A stretch of DNA of 64,000 nt from Ziziphus jujuba (Eukaryota; Streptophyta; Magnoliopsida; Rosales; Rhamnaceae): the NCBI RefSeq assembly GCF_031755915.1, contig NC_083382.1, forward strand, positions 3,844,001 through 3,908,000, read 5' to 3'. The notes below the pieces were generated by a model. The model was not told the origin of the DNA, made no database searches, and worked only from the letters and a program-made list of their open reading frames with translations. A program made the translations under genes and the position numbers. Shown here piece after piece: positions 1-12,081 of the stretch. How positions within the stretch are numbered: the first letter of the stretch is position 1; each line of letters starts with the position of its first letter.

Positions 1-251
1 CAAAGTGCCATGGATTTGAACAGAAACCCAATGTATCATTCCTGTACAAAGCACATTGACATCCGCTATCATTGGATAAGCGAAGTAATAGATCAATAGT
101 TGCTGAAACTGATGAAGATCCACACAAAGGAGAATCCAGCAGACATGTTAACAAAAGTTGTTGCTCAAGAGAAGCTGAAGCTATGCAGAGACATAGCTGG
201 AATGGATGGCAGATGACCATCAGCTTTTAAATGCGGCTAGAGAGGGAGAAT
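1..251 (+). mobile_element. Ty1/copia pol 3' end (RNase H tail) and polypurine tract
   Basis: The plus strand translates to the familiar end of a Copia polyprotein: a TKHIDIRYHWI block, then KIHTKENPADMLTK and a short tail ending in GMDGR and a stop near position 216. These motifs are conserved in the RNase H tail of plant Copia elements. An in-frame stop interrupts the sequence near position 100, so the copy is degenerate. A purine-rich stretch at about 236-250 sits directly before the LTR and fits the polypurine tract that primes plus-strand synthesis. The rest of the element lies outside the window to the left. Confidence 0.85.
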
Positions 252-712
252 TGTGAAGTCCAGCTGCACCACCACTGCATCGACAATGTGAAGACTGCTC
301 AGTCACCATTGTTGACAATGGTTGCTGTAATTAACACCGAAAAATAATTTGCTCAACAATTGTGGGCACCTATCAGAAGAAGTTTAAAATGGTGGCCATG
401 CAACCAACTTAGTAAGGTTATAAATAGGCCCGTTGGATGCATATTCAAGCCAAGTCGAGCAAGCTCAATAGCATCCCAAGTGAGAAGTGTTGAGAGTAAA
501 CTCCGAGAGAGAGAGTGTTTAAGTTCCAGAGAGAGCTTGAGAGAGGAGTGAGCAATTCCAGAGAGAATTTGACAGTGTAGAGAGAGGTTCCACGTGAGAA
601 TCCTCCATGAGAGAAGTTTTTTATTTTTGTATTCTATTTCCAAGAAAGTAATAAAATTCTTTTTACTTTTCTTCTCACATTTCTTCTCTAAAGTGGTCAG
701 AGAACCACAACA
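252..712 (+). mobile_element. Copia 3' LTR (461 bp)
   Basis: The LTR begins TGTGAAGTCC directly after the polypurine tract and ends in CACAACA, giving the TG...CA termini expected of an LTR. A second copy of the same LTR occurs at 28831-29295 as a solo LTR with a target-site duplication, which fixes both ends. A TATAAATAG box at 419-427 is the likely core of the LTR promoter. The DNA just downstream is LRK10L signal-peptide sequence, so this element also landed in a member of that gene array. Its 5' target duplication lies outside the window. Confidence 0.88.
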
Positions 713-872
713 AGAGACAGAGACAGAGAGCAGAGAGATGGTGAAAAGCAAGGGACGAAGATAGGAGATGAATGAAAATAATGGCATGGATTGACAAGAT
801 GACTACAACAATCAGAAAAACCAACAAGACCTTTTGGTAGGGAATTCTTTTTTTTTTTTTTTTTTGAAACAA
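713..872 (-). pseudogene. LRK10L: LRK10L ectodomain relic: signal peptide only
   Basis: On the minus strand this short stretch encodes a hydrophobic segment (LIVVVILSIHAIIFIHLLSSS) that aligns with the signal peptide of the intact gene at 30376-33912 ([17 protein letters not shown]). The GUB_WAK domain that should follow is absent, because the Copia element at 1-712 takes its place. It is a dead gene end. Identification rests on position in the array and similarity of the hydrophobic core, so moderate confidence. Confidence 0.55.
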
Positions 873-1077
873 ATACCTATTAACCTGCTCTCATGGACAT
901 AGATAAGATGTTTAACCACTTAAATTATTAGCTTCGTCATTTTGGAAAGGAATTAGGGGATGTAGTTTTGTGTTATAAGAGACAAAAACAAATAGCATAT
1001 ATGTAGCGACCAAATAATAAAAATACCACTTCTACTGTAATGTATTAAAATCATCAAAATATAATATTTATCTTGCG

Positions 1078-1400
1078 TTAAATATGTCTATATTTCAACA
1101 CTACTGTACGTACGATGTCCCATAAGTCCTCCCTAGCAACTTTGAGAGTTTGGACATGTTGGTTAATTTCAAGAACTCTGAATGTATTCGAAGAAATTGA
1201 GATTCGTGGGATTTTGTCCAGGAAGATGAGTTCGGACTCGGGACGACCACAATGCTTTGGTTGGTTTGATCCCCAAAAGGGGTAGTTGATGTTTTTGAAG
1301 TTTCCACAGTTAAAAGGGTACACTACAGTTTGTGTAACTTGGATCGTCAAACACAAGAAGATGTAGGAACTTTGATTAAAGTCAAAGTAATAAAGAGAAA
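1078..1400 (-). pseudogene. LRK10L: LRK10L GUB_WAK domain fragment
   Basis: The minus strand encodes FNCGNFKNINYPFWGS, then a QPKHCGRPESEL segment and FRVLEINQHVQTLKVAREDLW. These match the N-terminal part of a galacturonan-binding (GUB_WAK) domain as in LRK10-like kinases, including the CG...YPFWG core. The reading frame breaks at both ends, and neither a WAK-associated C-terminal domain nor a kinase exon follows on the minus strand. It lies at higher coordinates than the relic at 713-872, so in this minus-strand array it must come from a different gene copy. Confidence 0.75.
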
Positions 1401-2165
1401 GAGAATGGAAAAGAAATAAGGCGAACTAATGTCCTCAAGTTTTTGAAGGAAATCAAAAGAACCTCTATGTAGTTCTTTTTTCTTTTTTTTTTAATCTTTT
1501 TTTCTCTGATCCTTTCCGTTTTTGAAATGTTACTATTTTAATTAAAGGCTATTAGTAAAGATAACTAAGTTTTCTGTATTCGAGACATAGTCCAAAAATT
1601 CAAATTTTTGGCAAATTATGTCGATTGCACCTAGACATAGAATATATAATGCCAAATGTAATTGCACAGATTTAAAGTACAAATATAGTCAAGGGCAAAT
1701 AAGGAATACAGGAAGAAAGTACAAGACAAGGAAAAAAAATAAACACAAGAAGCCTAATCTAATTGAAGTATATAAAAATATTGTTTTATAAGTCCAGAAT
1801 ATAGTCAAAATAGAAGGGGAATAACTCGAAATTAATGTTGAAGCTTATAATTAAATAGTCCAATAAATATTTGTATTGGTAGTAGGAAACCCAATAAATA
1901 TTTATATTATAAATTTGCAATTAATAAATAAATAAATAATGTCTTTATCAGTATCTAAAATGATTGGCTTGCTAAGATGTGTAGTTCATAAATCAAAATG
2001 TAGACTTGCATTTTGCTACCTACAAATCTGAAAGGGATCCTATTGCACAATTGCAGCAACCAACCTATCATTTGTTTTTTAGAAGAATTCAGGTTCACAA
2101 ATATTTATTTTATTCTATTTATTTGTTTGTTATATTGAAATAGAAAAATCCCAAATTTGAAATCA
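1401..2165. other. AT-rich intergenic DNA, no gene seen
   Basis: Low-complexity A/T-rich sequence with short poly-T and AAATA-type repeats. It contains no reading frame with recognisable homology. It separates the ectodomain relic from the first Gypsy solo LTR. Confidence 0.6.
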
Positions 2166-2170
2166 TTATC

Positions 2171-5066
2171 TGTCAGGACCCGTCCAGAATTCCTCCCCGG
2201 AACCCTAGACAAGCCCTGATCCCAGGGAAATACCACCGAACCTTCCAACGGAAAATCCGGCAGCACCTCCCCTAAGGGATTTACTTACCATAAATTTACC
2301 TGCACTGAAAACACACTTCAAAAATATCCCCTTATTCCTCCTACAATACTACAAATTGGTTCCACAATTTTCAGCACTTCGAAATAAATACAGTAATCCA
2401 GTGCATAATAAATACAACAAGAATGAAAGAAATAGTACAACTGCAATAAAGACGAACAGGGTACTTCACGAAGTAAAACAGCGATGAAGATCAAGTCCGC
2501 TCCGAGTGAACACCGACAACCTGGTACCTAGAGGAACGGAATTTAAGAGTGTGAGATGCTAATCATCTCAGTGAGCGACCCTACTACTATACCATATAAT
2601 ATCACAGTAATAAGTATAAATAATAATTATTTGGAAATAATATTTTCTCTCAAAACCCTTACAATTCTCTCAGTTGGAAAGGTTCCCCTTTTAAAACAAT
2701 TTCACAAAACCCTTTATCCATATTCCCCGAAACCAAGAGAAACCAAGACATCAATTAAATACCAGAAGCGGTAACAATTATATCTTTAATTCCAATTCAG
2801 TTTCCAAACATTTTATTTTTAAAACACAGTTCTGAAAATCATTTGATGCACCCACTATATACCAGTGGCGCCAACAGTACCCAGCGTCCCAAGGTACCGC
2901 CAGACAGGAGGTTATAGAAAGAAACCGGCATACGGTCGCGTGGCGTCCCACAGCGCCGCTGCTAACCTGGTGTCCCGGCCAAAGGGGGGTGGCCGCCCTC
3001 TCCGATGGCATCCACAGGACACCCTCATAATATCAACCGCGCGCTACTCACACCCACCTGCGCGCTAATCACATCACCTGCGCGCTAATCACAACCGTGT
3101 GCACACTAACCATATCACATATACCATATCACATAATCAGAACACCAGTACGTGCACGGTGCATCTAAAAATTATAAAATCCATAAATTTAAATCATAAA
3201 ACAAATTTCACATTTTTCATAAGCATAGCGGGCATAATCCATCCGCTTGAACCGGGAAATTCTCCACAATTTCCTTATAATCCATACCATAAATTCCATG
3301 ATTTTCAAATCCACCAACTTCCAAATCCATCAATTCAAATATCCACATTTTCCCAATAGCATAAATAATTTCTCGAAATATCATAATCAAATCTCATAAT
3401 ATTCCATGGGCATATTTTATAAAAATTGAAATCACCAATATAACCAAATATTTTCTTTGAAATATTTGAAAATCAAATCATGCCCAATTTACCATTAAAA
3501 CCACACCAATTTCAAAATCCTCAAAACCATAAAATAATTCCACACGGCATAATTTTGTAGAATTCGCATTTTCTTAAATCCAATAAATTCATAAATAATT
3601 CTACAATAAATCCAATAAATATTTTGCACATAGAAATTAAATTCCAAATATTTAATTCACACATAATATATTCATCAATTAAATTCCCCAAAATTAATTT
3701 GAAGGTGGGTCACTCACCTGGAGCACGCAATTAACCCATGATCCACTACGGGATCAATTCTACGACTCACCGGTGCTCCTAATCGAAGCTCGAGTGATGC
3801 TAATCACAGATCCGGTCTTAATTTCCGATGATCGTACCCGACGGGATCGGAATTTTATCGGGAAGCTTTTCGGGTTTCAGCTCTGCAATTCTCCCAAACC
3901 GTCGCGAATTGGTGGAAACGGAAGTCGGATTTGGGTTCAGGAGGTCGAACACTGCGGACTGGAGCTGGCCGGAATTTTCGGGGTACTCGCCGGAACAGTG
4001 ATTTCCGGCGGGCCGCCACGTCACCGGCAACCGTCGCCGGAACAGTAATTTCCGACGGTGGCCGTTTGCTGTGAAATTTTGCAGATTTGTAGATCGTGAG
4101 GAGAGCAATCCAACGGGACCGACGGTGAGCAAAACGGAGGTCGGACGGCGGAGAAATCACCGTTTGAAGATTTTCGACCCCTCGCCGGAAAACGCTCCGA
4201 TCCCGGCGCGTCGGTGGTCCGATGGCCGTGATTTTTGGTGGGTAGGCCGGACTTGAGGAGAGGATGCTGGGTGTATGGCGCGTGTACTGTACATCGGCCG
4301 GAATAGTGCCGATTCGCGGTGGCCGGCGGTGGAGGGGAAAAATCGCCGCCAAACTTCGGACGTCCGATCCGGGCGCGTCCGGCGGCCGTTCGCCGTGAAA
4401 TTTGGAGGTTTTGCCGGAAATGAGGTGGGCAATCTGGCTGGCCGGCGCGTGTACAGTAACTAGGCCGGAAAACGTGAAAATGGCCGGCGGCCGGCGGGTC
4501 CTCTCTCTCTCTTTCTCTCTCCTCTCTCTCTTTCTCTCTCTTCTCTCTCTTTCTCTCTCTTCCCCGAGAGTTTTTCAAAATTAAAACCCTGTGTGAAACT
4601 GTTCATGCCACGTGGACCACTCAGAAGCTGACACGTGGCATTTCACTGTTCACGACCCAAAAACATTAAAATAATACGGTATCCGGTAAACTTCAAACGT
4701 CCATAACTTTTTAACCACATGTCCGATTTAAGCGTGCCGCTAGTCTATGAACTCGTATCGACGAGTACTTTACAACCATACAAGAGTCAACTCACAATTA
4801 CATCACAAGAAAAAGTCAACTCCCGGCACCTTTTAGACAGTTTACACTTCAACTTGTTTTGCCCATAACTTTCAAACCGTAGCTCCGTTTTCGACGTGCT
4901 ACTAGTCTACGCACTCAGGGCATCATGCACTTCGCCACGGTACCCTAGTCAACTCAAAATTCCCACCGAGTCAAAAAGTCAACTTTTGACCCCTTCGGTC
5001 AACGGTCAACAGTCAACCTCGGTCAACGTGCACGGATTCCGGTGCGATTTGGGACGGGGTGTTACA
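2171..5066 (-). mobile_element. Gypsy solo LTR, copy 1 (2.9 kb) with TSD TTATC
   Basis: In plus coordinates it begins TGTCAGGACCCGTCC and ends GGGACGGGGTGTTACA. Read on the minus strand it is TGTAACACCCCGTCCC...GGGTCCTGACA, the same LTR as 6258-9094, which is followed by a tRNA-Met primer-binding site; that sets its orientation. The perfect 5-bp repeat TTATC at 2166-2170 and 5067-5071 is the target-site duplication. No internal region remains, so it is a solo LTR left by LTR-LTR recombination. It contains a GC-rich block with many antisense open frames (about 3770-4500) and a CT microsatellite at 4500-4562; these frames are not genes. It is very similar to the copy at 46187-49084. Confidence 0.93.
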
Positions 5067-5071
5067 TTATC

Positions 5072-6257
5072 CGATTAAAGAACAACTTTTATCAATGAGT
5101 TATCCCACATATATAGGTTTACAAATAAAACAGGAAAACTTTAAAGGTAGAATAGTGATGGTGACCAGCCATCTAACCCCTAGAAGAAAATGCTAGCAGT
5201 TGTTTGACCCAAAAAATGCCGCCCCAATATATGATGGAAGGTTAATATTGATTAGGGATAATTTTGTATTTTGATAAATTTATAAAGCTTGTTAGCCATC
5301 TCAGTACTCCATTTCCCATTATTAATCTTTTTTTCTTCTCCTAAATATTAATTCTTATTGCAATGTCAATGACTAAATTCTTCATTCCATGCGGTGGTCC
5401 TAGTACTGTTTAATTACATATAATAATAAAAAATTCAATAGAGCATCATTAGTAAATTTTATTCTATGGAATTGATACCTACGGCAAAAAACCTTAAAAA
5501 ATAAATACTTATCATGATTTACTGTAGAAGGACTAAAATATTGTTTGCTCTTCTAATATACCCCTTTGATGAAGGAAAAAAATATATTTCTTTTTAGAAA
5601 AAAATATAATATATTTTGAATAATAAGTAGGCTAACAAGTATAAAAATAAAGAGAAAACGTTGATAATCTATTTCTACAATTTAATTACTATGTTAGTGT
5701 ATATGGTAGATATACGTAATAGATTAGCGCCTTTTTTTTTTTAAGTCAAAGTCCTAACTGCAGCTTTTTGGGTTCGTCGTATTTCCTAGTCAATCTTAAT
5801 TTCCCTAGTCTGTGTCCTAGCAAACATAAGACTCTAGGTAATAAAGCTGATCATGTGAGATAGAGAAAAACTGTACAGCTAGATGGTGAAAAAATAAAAA
5901 TAAAGAAATAAAAAACAAAAATTCCTTCAATAAATTTACTTTAATTCATTAAAAACAATATGTTCGTTATTATTATCATTTTTTTATGAAAATCATGAAT
6001 AGCTCATCCAGTACTCTGTTTTTTCTTTACCTTTTATTTTTATTTTATTTTATTACCTTTTATTTTTTTTATTTAACTCTGATGCAGCAATCATTTCAGC
6101 TAAAATTATAAAGATAACCGTACTTTAGTCTCCGTATGGATTTGCTTACCAATTGATATTATTTTGCAGCAAAACTCCTCAATTACAACACTATGTGAAA
6201 ACTAGAAGGTACTAAAATTGTATTAAACCCAAAATCTTATAACAAACATACATACTC
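5072..6257. other. Decayed LRK10L intergenic flank, no gene
   Basis: AT-rich DNA. From about 5990 to 6257 it matches the promoter-proximal and inter-unit flank seen beside other LRK10L copies (29640-29910, 34100-34440, 38760-38993): the phrases CTCTGATGCAGC, TTTTGCAGCAAAACTCCT and AACCCAAAATCTTA occur in the same order. The Gypsy LTR at 6258 is inserted at the end of this flank. Confidence 0.6.
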
Positions 6258-9094
6258 TGTAACACCCCGTCCCAAAGTATAACGGAAGTTTTCCAACTTC
6301 GACCGTTGACGGTTGATTGTTGATTTTGACTTTGACCGTTGACCAAAGAGGTCAAAAGTTGACTTTTTGTTCCGGTTGGAATTCTAGGTTGACTGAGGTA
6401 CCGTTACGAAGTACACGTTGGCACGAATTCGTAGACTAGTAGCACATTAAAAACGGAGCTACGGTTTGAAAGTTATGAGCAAAACAAGTTGAGGTCCAAA
6501 CTGTCCGGGGGATGCCGGAGTTGACTTTTTATTCATGCAAAGTTGAGCTTTGACTCATGCATGGTTGTGAAGTACTAGTCGATACGAGTCCGTAGACTAG
6601 CAGCACGTCCAATTTGGACATGTGGTTTGAAAGTTATGGACCTAAAGAGTTTTTCAAATACTGTATTATTTAATATTATTTTTAAACGTGTAACGATGTG
6701 CCACGTGTGACTTGATAAATGTGACCATGTGTCACCATGGTGAAATGCCACATGTCAACCATGTTTAATACCAAATTATTTTATTGTTATTTTATATAAT
6801 AATATTATTCTTAATATTATTTAATTATTTTTATTTTATTTTATTTTCTTTTTTCTTTTTCTTTTCTTCTCCCCACGTGGGAAAAAAGGCCACGAGGCCG
6901 TTCCTTCTTCTTCCTCCTTCTTCTTCCTTCTCCTTCATTTTCTCTCCTTCCGGCCGTCTCTCTCTCTCTCCCGTGTTCATCTTTTCCGGCCACCACCTTG
7001 CCACACGCGCCGGCCACCGTCTAGGACCACACGCCGGCGAGCTCATCAACCAAATTTGGCAACCGGCCGGCTGGCGATGCGCCCAGATCGGGCCGGTGAA
7101 GTCGCGGTGGGGGGTTGAATTTTTTCCAGCGATTCTCGCCGTTTCCGGCCAGCCCAGTCCAAATTGCCACCTTTTTTCCCCTATTTTGGGTCCTCTAAGT
7201 CCAAATATGGCCTCCAATTTCCAAAATTCGAAGTGGTTTGTGAGATGCGAAGGAATCAAAACCGGCCAAAGCTTTCCGGCCAAATTCCGGCCACCTCCGG
7301 CGGAATTGGGGTCGATGGAGACCGGTAATGCGATCCTCGTTCCATGAGCTTCGATTCAGTATATTATTCGACCATTTTGGTATTATTTATCCGAATAAAA
7401 TATTAATTTATTTGACTGTGTGTGAATTGTGTTCTAGGAGCACGAGTGAATCGTGGAATTGATCCCATAGTGGATCATGGTTTAATTGCGTGCTTCAAGT
7501 GAGTGACCCACCTTTAATAAATATTTTGGGTAATTAATTATATTTATTTGGTGTTTAATTGATATCTGCAATTATGTTCATGTGGTGGAATTTAAATATA
7601 ATCGGGAAAAATATTATTTTATATATATATTTACCCATTGATACTAAACGGAATTTTGGGTTACTAAGAATTTCCCGATTATTATTTTATTGTGATTTAA
7701 TTGTATTTATTACACATGAGCAAGTATTATCAATAATTAATTGTGTCTGGATTTTATATTATTTTTGGGCATAATTGGTTTGATTATTTTAAGAAAATTA
7801 TTTGTTTAATTTGGTGGTTTAATTTTCATAATTATGCCCGTGGAATATTATTTGTTGAATCTCGTATTACGAGAAAAATTATTGTTTTATTGGTTATCGA
7901 TGTTTTCGTACCGGGTTTGTTAAATGGAAATATGTGGGATGGTAAAAGTGAAAATTGGTATATTTCCCATGGTAATTTTGGAAAATGGTACGGTTATAAT
8001 TAATTTAGTAATTATTTTAGACGCACTCGTACAGTATTGGTGTTCCGGTATATATATGTGGTTAGCGCGCAAGTATTATGTCTCCCGTGAGTTGCCATTG
8101 GACCGAGGGCAGGCAAGTCTTATATATTGCGCATCAGCCGCCCCCCTTCTTGGCCGGGATGACGGTTTCAGCAGCGGTACTATCGGGACGCCGAAGTGCC
8201 GTTTGCAAGTTTCTCTCTTTAACCTCCCCGCTAGTCGGTGCTCAGGATGCTGGGTATCGGAGAGCATCACTGGTATATGGTGTGGTGCGTCAAGTACAAA
8301 TTTTTCGAATAGAAACTTTAAACCCCAAAATGTTCAAAAATTATTTATTATAATTTATTACATTTTATTTATACTTGGGGTATTTATTTATTTATTTGTT
8401 GTTTATTAAATTATTTGATCCCTTGGTTTTCGGGAAGTACGAATATCAGGTTTTGTGAAAATGTTTTAAAAGGGGAACATTTCCAACAAAGTGAATAGTG
8501 AGGGTTTTGAGAGAAAATATTACTTCAATTGTTTATTATTTATTTATTTATTTAATTGTTGGTATTAATTAAATTCCTTTCTTTGTTATAATATAAATAT
8601 TAAAGGTGTTCAGTAGATAGGGTCACTCACTGAGATGATTAGCATCTCACGTTTTTAAATTCCGTTCCCCTAGGTCCAGGTCGGGAGACATTGATCGTTC
8701 GGGACGAGCCCAACGTCTCAGTTCGTTGCCGAAAGTCCAAGAAGTATTTCTTCCCTTTTTCCTCTCTATCTTGTATTGCTTTTTATCTGTCATTGTATTA
8801 ATTCCACATTTAATTGTATAATGCTCTGTATACTATATTGGACATGTAGTTGTTATTTATGCACTGAGTTGCTGTTATTCTTTGAAGTGCTGTAAATTTG
8901 TGGAATCAATTTGTAGTAATGTGGGAGGAATAAGGGGACGATTATAGAAGTGTGTTTTCAGTGCAGGAAATTTGTGGTAAGTCCTACCCCTAGGGGAGGT
9001 GCTGCCGGATTTTCCGTTGGAAGGTTCGGTGGTATTTCCCTGGGATCAGGGCTTGTCTAGGGTTCCGGGGAGGAATTTTGGACGGGTCCTGACA
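6258..9094 (+). mobile_element. Gypsy 5' LTR, copy 2 (2.8 kb)
   Basis: Starts TGTAACACCCCGTCCC and ends CGGGTCCTGACA. It is the same family as 2171-5066 but in the opposite orientation. It is followed two bases later by TGGTATCAGAGC, complementary to the 3' end of initiator tRNA-Met, so this is a true 5' LTR. It has the same inner order as the other copies: a TC-rich/GC-rich block near 6890-7340, then the hook GTGAGTGACCCACC near 7498, then a GCGCGC-rich block near 8065. The long reading frame at 6784-7347 is an accidental open frame in the GC-rich block. Confidence 0.9.
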
Positions 9095-9096
9095 GT

Positions 9097-9108
9097 TGGT
9101 ATCAGAGC
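9097..9108 (+). other. tRNA-Met primer-binding site
   Basis: TGGTATCAGAGC lies two bases after the LTR end. This is the standard plant LTR-retrotransposon primer-binding site, complementary to initiator tRNA-Met. It establishes the polarity of this LTR family. Confidence 0.9.
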
Positions 9109-11700
9109 TCTAGGTTCTAGTATTCCTAAGGGACTGTTCATTGTTGTGCATCCCATCCGCGTCTATTCTCTCGTTTTACCTGTCTTAAAGCGTTCTTTCC
9201 GTTTGTCTCGAAGCAAATTCGTGGTCCGAGTTGAAATAACTCTAATCTTCGAGGGTGTCAATTAGAATCACCTATCCTAACGGGGAATTTCTATGGCCTA
9301 GTCGATGGTCGAGGATTGCCTTTCCTTTTTGAAGGTCAAGTAATGGGGGCAGATCCAATTCTGTGAATCTTTTTGGGAATCGAAGTGGTCCTAGATATGG
9401 ATCGAGTGGTTATGCATCTTATGTTTATGGGCCGCTAGCATAAAGGAGTAAAGTTAAGGTGATTCAGCTTACCTGAAGTGGTGCTTTGTGGAGGAGTTAG
9501 GAGGCCTTTGCTGTGGTTAATTTCTATCCTCGTCTCCAAGGAGCTATCGGAGAAGGGTTGTCAAAGGTATTTGGCCCAGGTGGTTGATACCAAAGAAGAT
9601 GTACCATCATGCCATGCGACTCCATTAAAGTTAAAGGACTTAAAGGCTTAGCTGCAAGATTTGGAGAATAAAGGTTTCACTAAAGCAAGTTTATCATCGT
9701 GAATGACATTTGTTTCATTCATGGAGAAGAAAGATGATTGCCTAAGGCTGTGTATCGGCTATCAACGGTTTAGCAAGGTCACCACCCATAATCGATATTG
9801 TTGTCGAGTGTGGATGTGTGTCGATCAATTTCAAGGTGTCCAGATATTTTTCCGATCAATTATTAAAAATTAAATACTTTTCAAAGTGATATTTGAAATT
9901 AAGGGTGTTTTATTCAAGTATTTTTTGTTTATGTTCGTACATGTATTTGTATGTTATATTGTTTGATATTGTACTGCACCATACGGAGGCGGCGAACCAA
10001 TGTGGTCCATGTAGAGCTAGCCCCATAATCATGTTGCCTACGAGTCTAGGGGATCGGACGGCCAATATAGGCAACCACCCTGGTTTGTATTGGTAGCAGA
10101 GCATCGACGACAGTTGGAATCATGGATCACGTAGCATGTCAGAAGGTGTCGTACGTACCTCCATTACAAGCGTGCATATTTTATTTTATGCTATGGATTT
10201 TAAGATATGATTTTATGTATTTATTCATGTTTTATTATTGTTCCAATGTGGAGTTTTAACAATTGCCTATGCAAGTTAAGGTATATTAAAATAAATTTTG
10301 TATTATTTATTATTCCATTGATCTAATTAGTAAATTTCATAAATTATATTTTGATTTTGAAGAAGTTTGGAAATTTAATTTGGGTTGATAAGTTGTGTAT
10401 ATTTTATGTTGGTGGTATATTTGAAAAATATATTTTATTATTTGTTTTATGTTATGGTTTTTCCCAGAGTGACTTAAGGGTTAAGTATCGCCAATTGAGA
10501 ATCCAAAGTAGGATATCGTTGAGTTCGAAAAGGAGAACCTAAAGGAAGCACGTGATTCAATGTATGTGATATACCCCAAGGGTACAAAGATGTATGGAAT
10601 GCTTACTAGATGACGTTATGGTTTGGCACGATAAAGGAAGTTGCAAGATTCGAATAAAGGTACTTAAGTCACCGACAAGTAAAAGTGGGGAGTAGAAACG
10701 TTGAGGTAGTTTCAATCCTTGCCCATTTCCGTGTCGGGTGGGGAGATGTAAACGTGGATTTTGTGCTTAAACTATCGTTCACAAAGAGAAGGTACGACAA
10801 TGTTTAGAGAATCAAACAAGATCCGGATAGCGATTAAAGTTCTACTTGGTTGTTGATTTAAGGATGCATGCTTCAGAAACACTTTATGGTTAGCGTTCGA
10901 CTGTGACCAAGACTTGTAGATCGTGTTTTCGTGGCTTAGTTTGAATATCCTTAATTAGTGGGCATGAAAAGGAAAGTTGTACAAGAGGAAAGATAAAATC
11001 CACTATTAGGCGTGATGGTAGTGTAGTGATAGTGGATGAAGTCTCTATTATACTTGCTAAGTTAAGCTGCCGACAAGTAGAAGCGGGAAGTAGAAATGTT
11101 AGCGCACTTTTTCCTGGTACGGGAGTGGTTCTTACTGAGACAAGTTGGCCAAGCTGTTCGTAAAGCGTATTATGAGTCTGCATAGAGCATCAATCGCCAT
11201 CATGACTGTTTGAGATTCGAGCTTTATTTCAAGACTATGACGAAGGGTAATAGATACACTTGGAGCGAGACTTATCTACTGCATCGCCTTTCACCACAGG
11301 CCAATGGATAAGCAAAGTGCAGAATTCACACTTGGAAGTTATGCTGAGACCATGCATTATGCAATGTCGAAAGAAGCTGGTTTGAGCAATTGGCATCGAT
11401 AGAATTCATTATGATATTACCTACCAAGCGAGCATCTAGGTGTCTTCATGTGAGATTCTATATGGAAGGCAGCGCTGAACTCCACAGTGTTGAAGTGAAG
11501 TACGTGAGGAGAAACATCGCACGACGACCAACGTGATTTGGATGCGAACACCTACAGATGACTATGAATAAGGTGGAGGTCATCCAAGAGAGTTTAGACT
11601 GCTCAGGAATCGACAAATGAGTTAAGCCGACGTGCATGGAAAAGATGTTGAATTCAAAGTCCGAGATTGAGTTTTTTTAAATTATCTCCGTAGAAGAGAG
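9109..11700 (+). mobile_element. Degenerate Gypsy (Tekay/Del-like) internal region, no 3' LTR
   Basis: Fragments of a Ty3/gypsy polyprotein can be read in shifting frames. Around 9520-9850 there is a reverse-transcriptase entry segment (SKELSEKGCQRYLAQVVDT, LKDLKA, EKKDDCLRLCIGYQRFSKVT). Around 11260-11480 there is an integrase core (FHPQANG, then a segment ending SRCLHVRFYMEG). Gag, protease, most of RT and RNase H are deleted or unreadable. A second primer-binding-like motif (TTGGTAGCAGAGC) at about 10089 follows an LTR-end-like stretch, so two elements may be merged. A motif near 10680 (CGACAAGTAAAAGTGGGGAG) recurs in altered form near 11070. No 3' LTR is visible before the LRK10L flank resumes at 11701. 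Confidence 0.7.
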
Positions 11701-12081
11701 TCGTACTCTTTGGTTGACAAAGAAAGCCAAGTTCGTTACTTATTTCGTTTTTCTAGGGGAAGTTTCCATGTAACTTACATCAAATTTATTTTAAATGTTT
11801 ACAAGTCTTTGGATGTCTTTGCAACGAGTCTTCAAGCTACACCTAAAAATCGCATCTATATGCAAGCAAACCAAGGAAATTACTTGCCCCACCACCACCA
11901 AAAAAAATAAAGTCAACAATACTTATGGAATTTTCCATTTGCCAAGGGTCGGTACAAAAGATTTTAGATGTTCAGTTTAAACAAGATATAGCCCCCAAAG
12001 CTACATCAACCGGGATCGACATTCAATTCATTTGCCATCCCTGGGATATCGAACTGAAAGAAACCAAACATAAGGCTGTAC
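11701..12081. repeat. LRK10L 3' flank repeat
   Basis: This stretch recurs beside the kinase exons at 29980-30375, 40540-40971 and 62340-62500. Shared phrases include TTTTTCTAGGGGAAGTT, CCATGTAACTTACATCAAA, AGCTACATCAACCGGGAT and GAACTGAAAGAAACCAAA. It is the 3' end of the tandemly duplicated unit and includes the likely 3' UTR of each minus-strand kinase gene. Confidence 0.75.

Noticed and set aside
3773..4584. Several overlapping open frames on both strands (up to 185 codons)
   Set aside because: They lie in the GC-rich block of a Gypsy LTR, recur in the sister LTR at 47806-48662 with indels that break the frames, and show no protein family motif.
6784..7347. 187-codon frame starting with a hydrophobic stretch
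   Set aside because: The start is translated TTTTATT-type AT repeat and the rest is the GC-rich LTR block; the equivalent sequence in other LTR copies is not open.
6253..11708. TACTC at 6253-6257 and 11704-11708 as target duplication of a full Gypsy element
   Set aside because: There is no LTR end next to 11704, so the match of five bases is likely chance.
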